Shown: piece by piece, positions 8,670-18,229 of the stretch
Numbering within the stretch: the first letter of the stretch is position 1
How the letters are laid out: each line of letters begins with the position of its first letter
Assembly (NCBI RefSeq): GCF_004342665.1
Contig: NZ_SMBY01000017.1
Coordinates: 1 to 39,933 of the forward strand
From: Samsonia erythrinae
GTDB lineage: Bacteria > Pseudomonadota > Gammaproteobacteria > Enterobacterales > Enterobacteriaceae
Reading direction: 5' to 3'
DNA length: 39,933 bases
Program-made: the position numbers and the translations under genes
Notes under the pieces: model-generated
Databases searched by the model: none
The model's input: only the letters and a program-made list of their open reading frames with translations
Told to the model about the DNA's origin: nothing

Positions 8670-9631
8670 CGTTCCGTCAGGATGTTTCGCGCTTTAACTT
8701 TTTCCAACTGGTGGAACTGCTTAACCAACTGGAAGGCGTGGATCTGGAACAGGAACTGGACTTCCGGCCGGAACAAGAGCGTCTGCGTTTTCGTTCCACG
8801 GCGTCCATTGGTTTTCACCCCAGCGATATCTTACAGATAGGCAGCGATGACGAGGGGCGTCAGGAAGTCGAGGTCGCGTTTCTCGGTCTCCACGGGAGTC
8901 AGTCGCCGATGCCGGGCTACTACCTTGAGGAGTTAGCCTGGGAATATGCACAGGGTGAGCAGAAGCTGGGCGTTTTTCTCGATTTCTTTCACCACCGATT
9001 ACTCACGCTGCTGCACCGCGCATGGCGTAAGTATCGCTACCACGTCCGCTTTCAGAATGATGGCGAGGATGGTTTTTCCCGGTTGATGTTTGCGCTTGTG
9101 GGGTTAGGAAATGACGCTGTGCGCGACAGCCTGCCGGTTAACCGCGCCAAGATGCTCTCTTATGCCGGCGTGCTGGCGAGCCCCAGTCGTTCCCCGGAAG
9201 TGGTCGCGGGCCTGGTTATCCACTGCTTCGACCTGGATGATGTCACCGTGATGGCCTGGCAGCATCGTCGTGTTCCTATTCATGAAGGGCAACAGAACCG
9301 TTTAGGGAAAAGAAACATGATGCTGGGCGGTGATTTTGTTATCGGCGATAAAGTGAGTGACTGTGCCGGTAAATTTCTGCTTAGGGTCGGTAATCTCAGC
9401 TTTAATCGCTTTCTCAGTTTTTTGCCTAACGGCGAGAATTTTCAACCGCTGGTCCGTTTTGTCTCTTTCATCCTTCGCGATCAATTGGCTTGGGATCTGC
9501 GCCTTGGTTTTGCCGAAGGCGAAGCCAAAGGCTTGAGCCTGGGAAGTGAGCAGAGTAGCCGTTTGGGATGGAGCAGCTTTTTAGGGCAGCCGCCAACGGA
9601 TCCTTATGTGACGATTTGTGTGCAGGAGTAA
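8633..9631 (+). CDS. tssG: TssG (VasB), T6SS baseplate protein
   Basis: TssG is the TssF partner in the baseplate wedge. The protein is 332 residues with the typical VSRFNFFQLVELLNQLEG opening, LRFRSTASIGFHPSDI, and the LHGSQSPMPGYYLEELAWEY segment. The ATG at 8633 lies inside the end of tssF, but AAGGAG nine bases upstream and the family N-terminus support it. The stop (9629-9631) is followed at once by the fha GTG. Confidence 0.95.
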   Translation: MAGTDRSTLNDVTFRQDVSRFNFFQLVELLNQLEGVDLEQELDFRPEQERLRFRSTASIGFHPSDILQIGSDDEGRQEVEVAFLGLHGSQSPMPGYYLEELAWEYAQGEQKLGVFLDFFHHRLLTLLHRAWRKYRYHVRFQNDGEDGFSRLMFALVGLGNDAVRDSLPVNRAKMLSYAGVLASPSRSPEVVAGLVIHCFDLDDVTVMAWQHRRVPIHEGQQNRLGKRNMMLGGDFVIGDKVSDCAGKFLLRVGNLSFNRFLSFLPNGENFQPLVRFVSFILRDQLAWDLRLGFAEGEAKGLSLGSEQSSRLGWSSFLGQPPTDPYVTICVQE

Positions 9632-9633
9632 AT

Positions 9634-10854
9634 GTGAACGTAACCCATCCACTCACGTTGGTTGTGCTCAACAGTGAGCAGCTCGATATTAATTCTCAGG
9701 TGCAACATCAGTTCGATCACCGTGGCGGCACGCTGGGCGCATCGGAAAAAGATCAGTGGCAACTACGGGATCGTCTTGGGGCCGTCCTGCCGGAGCATGC
9801 GCGTATCGAAATGACCGATGGTTATTTCAGTCTGTGCGATCTGAGCGGGCAGTCGTTTATTAACGGCTCGCTGTCTCCGATCGGGCGCGATCGCAAAGTG
9901 ATTTTGTCGCACGGCGACGAGCTGACGATAGGGCCGTTCCGGCTGGGGGTATATATCGGCGATCCCACGACGGAACAGGATATCGATCAGGTATTAGGGC
10001 AACGGACGGACGATGTGCTGGGCGGCTGGCTAAGTGAAGATAAAAACAGTCGCGCTACGGATTTGACCGATCCCGCGGTGGCGTTGAATGACCCGCTGTG
10101 GGCCCTACAGAAAGAACAAAGCCAGCCGCTCTTGCCGTCAGACGGTGAGACGACCGGCGAATCGCTCACACCGTCTCTTTCTTCTTTTTCTGCTGCTGAG
10201 GACACCATGGATCAGAAATTTGTCGAGTTACCGACCATTAATACGCCCTACGCGGGCGAAGCGTTGGAGGGATACAGTGACAATCTGTCGCTGGCTCCGT
10301 TGATGCGCGGACTGGGGCAGTCGCTTCAGCCTGGCGATGACGCCCAATGGCGTGAAATGCTGGAAGAAATGGGGAAAAGCCTGCGCGCAATGGTTGAAGG
10401 CCTGTTGGCATTGCAGACCGCGCAAGGCGCGCTGGGGGATACGCACTTGCGCCCGATCGAAGATAACCCGCTACGTCTGGGGTTGGGCTATGCAGAGACG
10501 CTATCAATCCTGTTTGCGGAAGGGAAAAGCCCGGTTCACCTCTCTGCGCCAGCCGCCGTGGAAGAAGTGCTGAACAATGTGCGCGTGCACCATGTGGCGA
10601 ACCAGCAGGCGATTGCCGTAGCGCTGGAATCTATCCTTCAGGCGTTTTCCCCCGCCGCGCTCATTCAGCGTTTTGCGCACTATCGTCGCAGTGGCGAGAC
10701 GATGGCGACCGATGACGGTTGGGCATGGGAAATGTACCAGCACTATTACCGTGAACTGACTTCACCTCGTCAGCAGGGCTTCGAGAAGTTGTTCCATCAG
10801 GTATACGCGCAGGCGTATGACCGGGCCGTCCGTCAGCAGCAGGAGCAGGAATGA
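9634..10854 (+). CDS. tagH: FHA-domain T6SS protein (TagH/VasC type)
   Basis: The protein has 406 residues. Its N-terminal ~105 residues form a forkhead-associated domain, with LGASEKDQWQLRD, ARIEMTDGYFSLCDLSGQ, FINGSLSP and HGDELTIGPFRLGVYI; FHA domains usually bind phosphothreonine. The C-terminal ~170 residues match the conserved tail of T6SS FHA proteins (MRGLGQSL, LLALQTAQ, NPLRLG, HYRRSG and FEKLFHQVYAQAYDRAVRQQ). The middle is a low-complexity linker. I chose GTG 9634, with AGGAG five bases upstream, because the longer frame from 9568 would overlap tssG. No threonine kinase or phosphatase partner is encoded in the cluster, so this FHA protein may work without local phosphorylation control, as in V. 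cholerae-type clusters. Confidence 0.9.
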   Translation: MNVTHPLTLVVLNSEQLDINSQVQHQFDHRGGTLGASEKDQWQLRDRLGAVLPEHARIEMTDGYFSLCDLSGQSFINGSLSPIGRDRKVILSHGDELTIGPFRLGVYIGDPTTEQDIDQVLGQRTDDVLGGWLSEDKNSRATDLTDPAVALNDPLWALQKEQSQPLLPSDGETTGESLTPSLSSFSAAEDTMDQKFVELPTINTPYAGEALEGYSDNLSLAPLMRGLGQSLQPGDDAQWREMLEEMGKSLRAMVEGLLALQTAQGALGDTHLRPIEDNPLRLGLGYAETLSILFAEGKSPVHLSAPAAVEEVLNNVRVHHVANQQAIAVALESILQAFSPAALIQRFAHYRRSGETMATDDGWAWEMYQHYYRELTSPRQQGFEKLFHQVYAQAYDRAVRQQQEQE

Positions 10855-11375
10855 TGCGTCGGGTTCTGTGCTGGTGTTCTCTGGTGCTCCTGCTATCGGG
10901 GTGCACCACGTTGGGCAAGATGGGCAAGGTTGCCATGAATCCCGATATTCAGGTGGGCAGCAACAGCCATCAGCCTTCCACCGTCGGTTTTAGCCTGCTG
11001 GCGGAGCCGGATGTGAACCCGAATGAAAGCGGTGACGCAGCCCCCATCGAATTCCAACTGATCCTGCTGGCGGAGGATTCGCGTCTGTTGGCGACTGATT
11101 ATGACCAGATCGCGACGGATATCGAAAAAGCGTTAGCCAAGAACTACATCGATCATCAGGACTACACGCTATTGCCGGGGCAGTTTAAGTATCTGCCGCC
11201 AGAAGCGCTGGATAAAAAGGTGCACTACATCGGCGTGGTGGCGCGCTATGCGGATGCGGAAAGTACGGAATGGCGCAAGGTGATCAAGGTAAAGAACACC
11301 GGGCAAACGTATCAGATCCTCGTGCACCTGCGCCGGGATGAAGTTGAAATCAAAAAAGACCAAGAAGAAGAATAA
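10851..11375 (+). CDS. tssJ: TssJ (VasD), T6SS outer-membrane lipoprotein
   Basis: TssJ anchors the TssJLM membrane complex to the outer membrane. The protein is 174 residues with a lipoprotein signal peptide and lipobox LSGC (Cys18). The mature part has the TssJ beta-sandwich pattern: PIEFQLILLAEDSRLLATDYDQI, then LPGQFKYLPPEAL, then HYIGVVARYADAESTEWRKVI. Its ATG overlaps the tagH stop in an ATGA junction, implying coupled translation. A second in-frame ATG follows directly (10854) and could be used instead. Confidence 0.93.
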   Translation: MMRRVLCWCSLVLLLSGCTTLGKMGKVAMNPDIQVGSNSHQPSTVGFSLLAEPDVNPNESGDAAPIEFQLILLAEDSRLLATDYDQIATDIEKALAKNYIDHQDYTLLPGQFKYLPPEALDKKVHYIGVVARYADAESTEWRKVIKVKNTGQTYQILVHLRRDEVEIKKDQEEE

Positions 11376-11377
11376 TT

Positions 11378-12715
11378 ATGTCGAGTCGCAATCGCATTAT
11401 CTGGCGGGAAGGCCTGTTTATTAAGCCGCAGCATTTTCAGCAGCAGCAGCGTCACACCGATTACGCACTGCATGCGCGTCTCAGCGCTCTTAGTGATTAT
11501 TTCTATGGCTTGCAGTCGCTGACGATTAATGAGGAATACCTCAATTTTGGCCGCATCGCGCTGGTGAATGCCAGCGGCGTGATGCCTGACGGCACCGTGT
11601 TCAATATTCCGGGTGATGACGCGTTGCCGCTTCCGCTGGAGATCACCGATGTCGCGCTGGCAAACCAGAAGGTGTATCTGGCGCTTCCGCTGGCGGTGAA
11701 CGGCGTCAGTGAAGTCGGGCAGCCGGGGCAGGGCATCGCCAGCCGTTTGCAGTCCCACCGGCATGACGTGCGTGATTTGCATAGCGACAACGGAGACATT
11801 GTGTCTCTGGAGGTTGGCAAAGTCAGCCTGCGCCTGATGCTCGATCGCGACGATCGCAGCGCCTATGCCTCTTTGGCCATCGCCAATATTCTGGATAAAC
11901 GCCCTGACGGCGGATTGGTTCTGGATCCTAATTTTATGCCATGCAGCATCAGCGTCACCGCGATCCCAACCCTAAAGCGCTTTTTGGGCGAATCCGCGGG
12001 TCTGGTTGCCGAGCGGGCTCGCAGCCTGGCGCAGCGCATTGCCGCGCCGGGACAGCAGGGCGTGGCGGATGTGGCGGAATTTATGATGCTGCAATTGCTC
12101 AACCGCGCGCAGCCGAAGCTGTCGCATTTGGCGCGGCTTGGCACGTTACACCCCGAACGACTGCACGAAGCGTTGGTCGAGCTTTGTGGCGAACTGATGA
12201 CGTTTACCGATGAATCGCGCCTGCCGCCGGAGTTCCCGGCTTACCGACATGAGCATCAGCAAGCCAGCTTTGAGCCGCTGATGATGGCGCTGCGTCAGGC
12301 ATTGGGCACGGTGCTGTCGCCGCGGGCCGTCTCTATTCAACTGAAGAAACAGCCGTATGGCGTGATGGTGGCGATGGTCGGGGATGCGGAACTGATGACC
12401 AGCGCCGAGTTTGTGTTGGCGGTGCGCGCGCGTATGCCGCAGGAGCATTTGCGTAAACAGCTGTTGCAACAGACGAAGATCGCTTCCAGCGAGAAGATCC
12501 GCGAACTGATCAGCCTGCAACTGCCGGGTATCCCACTATTGCCGCTGCCGGTTGCGCCACGTCAGCTGCCTTATCATGCGGGTTACAGCTACTTCCAACT
12601 GGATAGGCAGAGCCCTTCATGGCAAGTGCTGGTGTCTGGCAACACGCTGGCGTTCCACATTGCCGGCGAGTTCCCCGAGCTGGATATGCAGCTCTGGGCC
12701 ATTCGCGGCCAGTAG
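11378..12715 (+). CDS. tssK: TssK (VasE), T6SS baseplate-membrane connector
   Basis: TssK is a trimeric phage receptor-binding-protein-like connector joining the baseplate to TssL/TssM. The protein has 445 residues. The family opening IIWREGLFIKPQHFQQQQRH and the C-terminal FQLDRQSPSWQVLVSGNTL and FHIAGEFPELDMQLWAIR are characteristic. It starts two bases after the tssJ stop and ends 15 bases before tssL, matching the functional grouping J-K-L. Its Shine-Dalgarno is poor, so it probably relies on coupling with tssJ. Confidence 0.96.
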   Translation: MSSRNRIIWREGLFIKPQHFQQQQRHTDYALHARLSALSDYFYGLQSLTINEEYLNFGRIALVNASGVMPDGTVFNIPGDDALPLPLEITDVALANQKVYLALPLAVNGVSEVGQPGQGIASRLQSHRHDVRDLHSDNGDIVSLEVGKVSLRLMLDRDDRSAYASLAIANILDKRPDGGLVLDPNFMPCSISVTAIPTLKRFLGESAGLVAERARSLAQRIAAPGQQGVADVAEFMMLQLLNRAQPKLSHLARLGTLHPERLHEALVELCGELMTFTDESRLPPEFPAYRHEHQQASFEPLMMALRQALGTVLSPRAVSIQLKKQPYGVMVAMVGDAELMTSAEFVLAVRARMPQEHLRKQLLQQTKIASSEKIRELISLQLPGIPLLPLPVAPRQLPYHAGYSYFQLDRQSPSWQVLVSGNTLAFHIAGEFPELDMQLWAIRGQ

Positions 12716-12730
12716 TAAGGAGAGGAAAAG

Positions 12731-13507
12731 ATGAGTATCGACGTTATTAAAAACGATCGGCTGGGCGATCTGCTTTTTGACCACGCCCGGCAGTTGGATA
12801 TGGATTCTGACTACTGGTTTCGCCTGCGCGGGCAGAGCATTAATCCGATGATTGATGCGGTTACGCCCCTGCTGGGCATGGTGGAACGAGTTCGCCAGCT
12901 CTCCGCCTATGAAGGGGTGGAAGATCTCTATCAGCGCGTGGTGTCCGAAATTCAGGCTATCGAGCAGGAACTGCATTCTCATGGCTATGAAAATGGTGTG
13001 ATTCTGTCCTTCCGCTACATCCTGTGTACCTTCATTGATGAAGCCGTGATGGGGCGCGAATGGGGCGGACAAAGTGTGTGGTCGGCGCACTCCCTGCTCA
13101 CGCGTTTTCACAATGAAACGTGGGGCGGCGAAAAGGTTTTTGTTCTGCTGGAGAAACTGTTGGACGATCCGGTTCATTATCGGGACATCCTTGAGTTTAT
13201 CTATCTCTGCCTTTGTCTGGGGTTTGAAGGGCGCTATCGGGTGATGGCGCAAGGGCGTGAGGAGTTAGAGCGCATTGTCAGGAAATTACATGACACGCTG
13301 CGCCCTGAACCCGCGGCTTCACCGATGGCGTTCCATATGAATCTGGGACAGCAGGCTTCGCGCTATCAACTGCGCAAACAGGTTTCTTTACGCACGCTGT
13401 TTATCGGCGCGTGTGTGATTCTGGCGGCCGTATTCGGCCTGTATCGCTATCAGTTAACTCATCAGACCCAAGACGTTCTGCGTCAACTGGGCGAATTATT
13501 ACAATAA
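12731..13507 (+). CDS. tssL: TssL (VasF, DotU-like), T6SS inner-membrane protein
   Basis: TssL is the IcmH/DotU-like partner of TssM in the inner membrane. The protein is 258 residues. The cytoplasmic hook domain shows SYRYILCTFIDEAVMGREWG (here FRYILCTFIDEAVMG), WSAHSLLTRFHNETWGG and FIYLCLCLGFEGRY. A single C-terminal transmembrane helix lies at about residues 221-240, leaving a short periplasmic tail. There is no OmpA-like peptidoglycan-binding extension, so cell-wall anchoring would have to come from elsewhere. AAGGAGAGG precedes the ATG at 12731. Confidence 0.95.
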   Translation: MSIDVIKNDRLGDLLFDHARQLDMDSDYWFRLRGQSINPMIDAVTPLLGMVERVRQLSAYEGVEDLYQRVVSEIQAIEQELHSHGYENGVILSFRYILCTFIDEAVMGREWGGQSVWSAHSLLTRFHNETWGGEKVFVLLEKLLDDPVHYRDILEFIYLCLCLGFEGRYRVMAQGREELERIVRKLHDTLRPEPAASPMAFHMNLGQQASRYQLRKQVSLRTLFIGACVILAAVFGLYRYQLTHQTQDVLRQLGELLQ

Positions 13508-13520
13508 CAGGAGCCACACC

Positions 13521-16118
13521 GTGATCCGAATTGAACTGCCGACATTGGTTGAACGACTCAACCCCGTATGCCGCCATATGCTGGAGGAAGCCGCGGCGCT
13601 CTGTATTCAACATCAGGGCGCGGAAATCCGCATTGAGCACCTACTGATGAAAATGCTGGAGACGCCGCTATGCGACGTGCGCCAAATTCTCAAGCGCGCG
13701 GATGTGGATGTGGATGAACTCTCTTCGCTGCTGTTACCTTCTTCTGTGGATAAAGGGTTTGATGCCGGATACCCGTCATTTTCTCCGCTGCTGGTGGAGT
13801 GGATACAGGATAGCTGGCTGTTGGCCTCCGCCGAGTTCCAACACGCCCGCCTGCGCAGCGGCGTGTTATTGCTGGTGTTGTTGATGACGCCAAACCGCTA
13901 TCTGGCCGGTGCGATATCCCGTCCGCTGGCGCAGATTAACCGTGAGCTGTTACGACAGCAGTTTGATGAGTGGGTGAAGGATTCGGTAGAAACCGATGTT
14001 GCCGTATCGTCCGCCACGCCGGAACAGGCCGCTGCGGCGACCACGCAGCTATCGCGCTATACCCAAAACGTGACGGAGTCCGCCCGGCAGGGACAGTTGG
14101 ATCCCGTGCTGTGCCGCGACCACGAAATCGATTTGATGATCGATATCCTCTCTCGCCGTCGTAAAAATAACCCGATTGTCGTGGGGGAAGCCGGGGTGGG
14201 GAAAAGCGCGCTGATCGAAGGGTTGGCGCTGCGTATTGTGGCCGGAGACGTGCCGGAAAGATTACGCGATGTGGAACTGCTCACGCTCGATCTGGGGGCG
14301 ATGCAGGCTGGCGCGTCGGTCAAAGGGGAATTTGAGAAACGCTTCAAGGGCGTCATGCAGGAAGTGAAGGAGGCGCCACGCCCCATCATTCTGTTTATCG
14401 ATGAAGCGCATACGTTAATCGGCGCCGGGAATCAGGCGGGCGGGTTGGACGTTTCCAACCTGCTCAAGCCTGCGCTGGCGCGCGGCGAGTTGCGCACCAT
14501 CGCGGCAACGACCTGGAGCGAATACAAAAAGTATGTTGAGAAGGACGCAGCGCTTTCCCGCCGCTTCCAGCTTGTCAAAGTGGGTGAGCCGAATGCCGAA
14601 GAGGCGACGGTGATCTTGCGTGGGCTGCGTAGTATCTATGAAAAAGCGCATGGCGTTCTGATTGATGAAGATGCGCTTCAGGCGGCGGCGCAGTTGTCGG
14701 CCCGCTATATTTCCGGTCGTCAACTGCCCGATAAGGCGATAGACGTGCTGGATACCGCCAGCGCCCGTGTGGCAATCAACCTGACGACGCCGCCGCGTGC
14801 CGTCAGCCAGCTTCAGACCCGTCTGCGCCAACAAGAGATGGAAATTACACAGCTTGAACGTCAGGCGCGTATCGGGTTGGGCGATACCGAGGCGCGATTA
14901 GCCGAACTGCGCGACGCCCGCGAGGCGGGCGCGGCAGAGCTGGCGCAGTTGGACGCCGACTGGCAGCAGCAGAAAATACAGGTGCAGCGGGTGATTGAGC
15001 TGCGAACGGCGCTGCTGGATGAAGCGCAGGCAGATGACTTTGATGCCGATGCGGCAGCGGCAGAGCTGGCCGCTTGCGAACAAGTGTTAGAAGCGCTGCA
15101 ACACGCTTCCGTGCTGGTGTCTCCCCATGTGGATAAAACGCAGGTCGCGGCGGTGATCGCCGAGTGGACGGGGGTGCCGCTTAACCGGATTTCGCAAGGC
15201 GAAATGGATGTTGTCACGCGGCTGCCTGAATTTCTGGGCGAAACGATCAAAGGTCAACAACTGGCGATTGCCCACCTGCATAAACACCTGCTGACCGCGC
15301 GGGCCGATCTCCGTCGGCCAGGGCGTCCGCTGGGCGCTTTCCTGCTCGTGGGGCCAAGCGGCGTGGGGAAAACGGAAACCGTGGTCCAGATTGCCGATCT
15401 GATGTTCGGCGGACGCAATTATCTGACCACCATCAATATGTCTGAGTATCAGGAAAAACACACGGTTTCACGCCTGATTGGTTCGCCTCCCGGCTATGTC
15501 GGATTTGGCGAAGGCGGCGTCCTGACCGAGGCCATTCGCCAGAAACCGTACTCCGTGGTGCTGCTGGATGAAGTCGAGAAGGCGCACCCGGACGTGCTGA
15601 ATTTGTTCTATCAGGCGTTCGATAAAGGTGAACTGGCGGACGGTGAAGGCCGGGTGATTGACTGTCGCAACGTCGTATTTTTCCTGACGTCCAACCTTGG
15701 GTTCCAGACGATCGTAAACTACGCCGAACAGCCTGATGTGCTGCTGGACGCGCTCTATCCTGAGCTGGCGGCGTTCTTTAAACCGGCGCTGCTGGCGCGC
15801 ATGGAAGTGATCCCTTATCTGCCTCTGGCGCATGACACTATGGTGGAAATCGTACAGGGCAAACTGTCGCGTCTGGTTTCCTTGCTACAGCAGCGCTTTG
15901 GCGCCGATGTCGTCATCGACGATGAAGTGGCGGAAGCGATTCTGCGGCTGGCGAATCGCAGTGAAAACGGGGCGCGCATGCTCGAATCGGTGATCGATGG
16001 GGAGCTGTTGCCGCCGGTTTCGCTACAGCTGTTGCAACGATTGTCTGCGGGGGAACCCGTCAGTCGTATTCATTTCCGCGTTGAAGAAGGCCAATTCCAG
16101 ACAGAGGTGGAGGGCTGA
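13521..16118 (+). CDS. tssH: TssH (ClpV), T6SS sheath-recycling AAA+ ATPase
   Basis: ClpV is a hexameric ATPase that pulls apart contracted TssBC sheath. The protein has 865 residues. The N-terminal Clp-N-like domain is at about 1-150. The first AAA+ domain carries Walker A GEAGVGKS (222-229) and Walker B ILFIDEAH. A middle coiled-coil region follows, then the second AAA+ domain with Walker A GPSGVGKT (611-618) and LLDEVEKAHPDV, and the C-terminal small domain. The start is GTG 13521 with AGGAG seven bases upstream. It acts in the cytoplasm on the TssC N-terminus. The length and a full set of motifs indicate an active enzyme. Confidence 0.97.
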   Translation: MIRIELPTLVERLNPVCRHMLEEAAALCIQHQGAEIRIEHLLMKMLETPLCDVRQILKRADVDVDELSSLLLPSSVDKGFDAGYPSFSPLLVEWIQDSWLLASAEFQHARLRSGVLLLVLLMTPNRYLAGAISRPLAQINRELLRQQFDEWVKDSVETDVAVSSATPEQAAAATTQLSRYTQNVTESARQGQLDPVLCRDHEIDLMIDILSRRRKNNPIVVGEAGVGKSALIEGLALRIVAGDVPERLRDVELLTLDLGAMQAGASVKGEFEKRFKGVMQEVKEAPRPIILFIDEAHTLIGAGNQAGGLDVSNLLKPALARGELRTIAATTWSEYKKYVEKDAALSRRFQLVKVGEPNAEEATVILRGLRSIYEKAHGVLIDEDALQAAAQLSARYISGRQLPDKAIDVLDTASARVAINLTTPPRAVSQLQTRLRQQEMEITQLERQARIGLGDTEARLAELRDAREAGAAELAQLDADWQQQKIQVQRVIELRTALLDEAQADDFDADAAAAELAACEQVLEALQHASVLVSPHVDKTQVAAVIAEWTGVPLNRISQGEMDVVTRLPEFLGETIKGQQLAIAHLHKHLLTARADLRRPGRPLGAFLLVGPSGVGKTETVVQIADLMFGGRNYLTTINMSEYQEKHTVSRLIGSPPGYVGFGEGGVLTEAIRQKPYSVVLLDEVEKAHPDVLNLFYQAFDKGELADGEGRVIDCRNVVFFLTSNLGFQTIVNYAEQPDVLLDALYPELAAFFKPALLARMEVIPYLPLAHDTMVEIVQGKLSRLVSLLQQRFGADVVIDDEVAEAILRLANRSENGARMLESVIDGELLPPVSLQLLQRLSAGEPVSRIHFRVEEGQFQTEVEG

Positions 16119-16120
16119 GT

Positions 16121-17659
16121 ATGCAGCATGCCCTCGAACTGGCGTTAGCTCTCACACGGCAACATGATGAAGCCAGCCTATGCGGCTGGCTGCTGGAGAC
16201 GATGCAGACCGCCTGGCAACCGCAAGGGATGCTACTGGGTATGGTGGACGTCAGCGGCAGGCAACTGGCCTGCAAGGGTTGGGTACAAGAAACGCCGGTG
16301 GCGCTGAATTTGGGGGTCGATGACTTTAGTCATCCTCTGGCGTATGTGCTGCATAAAAACCAGATACGGACCTGGGATTCGCTCTATGGCGGCGCTCGCA
16401 TCGAGCACCGCGAGTTCCGGCAAATGTTGCTCGCCGCTGGAACGGATTGCGGTCTTCATGCATTGCCGTTGTTATCGGAGCACGGCAAACCGCTGGCGGT
16501 GCTGGCGCTGTTGGATACCCCAGCACGCCTGAAAACGCTGCATCAACAGGGCGAGTGCGAGCAGTTGGCGCAGGTGTTTTGCCGTCAACTGATGTTATTG
16601 CGTGAGCTGATGTCTACCCGGCGGGAACAGATCGCGTTAAGGCATTCGCTCCGTCAGATCAAAGACGAAGGGCAGAGCCGGCGCGAGCAGGAAAAACGGG
16701 TGGAAGCAACGTTGGTGGGGCAGTCAGCCGTGATTAAAGCGCTGCATCAGCAGATTTATCAGGCGGCCAGCCACCGCCTTTCCGTCCTGATTCAGGGGGA
16801 AACCGGATCGGGAAAAGATGTGGTGGCGCGTCTGCTGCATCAGTGTTCCGAACGTGCCGACAAACCCTTTATCGCCATCAACTGCGCGGCGATCCCGGAA
16901 AACCTGATTGAAAGCGAGCTGTTTGGCTATCAGAAAGGGGCGTTCTCCGGCGCGCAAAGCAACAAAATTGGTCTGGTAGAGCAGGCCAACGGTGGAACCC
17001 TGTTTTTAGATGAAGTCGGCGATATGCCGCAGTCCATGCAGGCCAAGCTGTTAAGAGTACTGGAGACGCATAGTTTCCGCCCGCTCGGCGCGGATAAAGA
17101 AGTGCATTCAGACTTCCGCCTGATTGCCGCAACGCATCAGCCGCTGGAACAGCAGGTGTCAGAGGGGGTATTTCGACAGGACCTCTATCATCGTCTGTGC
17201 CAGTGTCTGTTGCAGGTCATGCCGCTGCGCGAGCGACCAGATGATATTCGTCTGCTGTGCGAGCACTTCATGAGTCAGTTCGCGGATAAACAACAAAAAC
17301 GTCTTGGGCCGTTGAACAGCATTTTCCTCCGGAAACTGGTGGGATATGACTTTCCCGGCAACGTCAGGGAATTACGCAACCTGCTGGAAGTGGCTTGTGC
17401 GCATACGCCGGACGGCGAAGCGCTGTCGCTGGCATCGCTGCCGCCGGAACTGCGCGACCGGCTGACAGGCCGTGCGGTTGAGGAACAGGATTGTTACCAG
17501 CACATCCGCGATCTGAAGATCGCCACGCAACGGTACGAAGCCGCGGTCATTGAGGCGCGTCTGCGCCAGTTTCAAGGCAATCGCGCGCTGGTCGCTGAGA
17601 GCCTCAATATCCCTAAACGTACACTCGACCACAAATGCCAGAAGCTGGAGGTAAATTAA
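16121..17659 (+). CDS. vasH: VasH, sigma-54-dependent transcriptional activator
   Basis: VasH is a bacterial enhancer-binding protein that activates sigma-54 promoters, classically hcp operons, in this cluster type. The protein has 512 residues: a GAF-like sensory domain at about 15-170, the AAA+ domain (Walker A GETGSGKD at about 226-233; LFLDEVGDMP as Walker B; R-finger region FRQDLYHRL), and a Fis-type helix-turn-helix at the end (NRALVAESLNIPKRTLDHKCQKL). There is no receiver domain, so it is not a two-component regulator. The sigma-54 contact loop reads GAFSGA (273-278) instead of the usual GAFTGA, a conservative Thr to Ser change. GGAGGG precedes the ATG. The likely target is the sigma-54 promoter of hcp in this window. 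Confidence 0.95.
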   Translation: MQHALELALALTRQHDEASLCGWLLETMQTAWQPQGMLLGMVDVSGRQLACKGWVQETPVALNLGVDDFSHPLAYVLHKNQIRTWDSLYGGARIEHREFRQMLLAAGTDCGLHALPLLSEHGKPLAVLALLDTPARLKTLHQQGECEQLAQVFCRQLMLLRELMSTRREQIALRHSLRQIKDEGQSRREQEKRVEATLVGQSAVIKALHQQIYQAASHRLSVLIQGETGSGKDVVARLLHQCSERADKPFIAINCAAIPENLIESELFGYQKGAFSGAQSNKIGLVEQANGGTLFLDEVGDMPQSMQAKLLRVLETHSFRPLGADKEVHSDFRLIAATHQPLEQQVSEGVFRQDLYHRLCQCLLQVMPLRERPDDIRLLCEHFMSQFADKQQKRLGPLNSIFLRKLVGYDFPGNVRELRNLLEVACAHTPDGEALSLASLPPELRDRLTGRAVEEQDCYQHIRDLKIATQRYEAAVIEARLRQFQGNRALVAESLNIPKRTLDHKCQKLEVN

Positions 17660-18219
17660 TGTTTCTGACGATGGCTCCCCTACTGTTGGCAACCGCCGCT
17701 GTCCCCGATCCTGCCTGGCAGTCGTTGTGGGAACAGTGTCGTAGCGAGAAGGCTTCAGAGATCCGACTGGCTTGCTATGACGCGCTGGGCCGGGAAGCCG
17801 AACGCTCCGGCACGCTGTCCCCACAGAATGATAACGCGACGGCGGATCAGGCATTTCAACTGGGGCGCGAAGCGGAAAGCGGGGATATGACGCTCACGCG
17901 CGTGCTGGCCGATGGCAATACCTTGGTCATTAGCTGTGCCAGTAATATCACCCACTTGCGTCTGACTCTCCGTCAACCCTGGACTGGCGAATCGGTCTCT
18001 TCACAGCTTGATGGTGTGTCGGTGTCCGACAACTGGTTTATTCGTAACCGTGGGCTGCTGCTGGAGTCAGGGCGAGGTCTGCCAGCGATTGACGCGTTAA
18101 AGCGCTGGATAGGGCATCGCGAACTGGTGCTGAGCGGCGCTGATGGTCACGCATTGCGTATTGAACTGGCCGGGCTGGGCGAGGCATTAACGCCGCTGCG
18201 TCAGCAGTGTCGCTGGTAA
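17659..18219 (+). CDS. vasI: VasI-type T6SS-associated exported protein
   Basis: The protein is 186 residues from ATG 17659, which shares one base with the vasH stop (TAATG) and has GGAGGT six bases upstream; the longer frame from 17635 is rejected. It matches the VCA0118/VasI family by position (between vasH and tssA) and by the segment WQSLWEQCRSEKASEIRLACYDALG. A hydrophobic N-terminus (MFLTMAPLLLATAAV) suggests export. The mature part has a beta-rich core with a Cys (VISCASNITHLRLTL) that could pair with an N-terminal Cys. The exact role in the family is not established. Confidence 0.8.
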   Translation: MFLTMAPLLLATAAVPDPAWQSLWEQCRSEKASEIRLACYDALGREAERSGTLSPQNDNATADQAFQLGREAESGDMTLTRVLADGNTLVISCASNITHLRLTLRQPWTGESVSSQLDGVSVSDNWFIRNRGLLLESGRGLPAIDALKRWIGHRELVLSGADGHALRIELAGLGEALTPLRQQCRW

Positions 18220-18229
18220 GGAGACGCTT

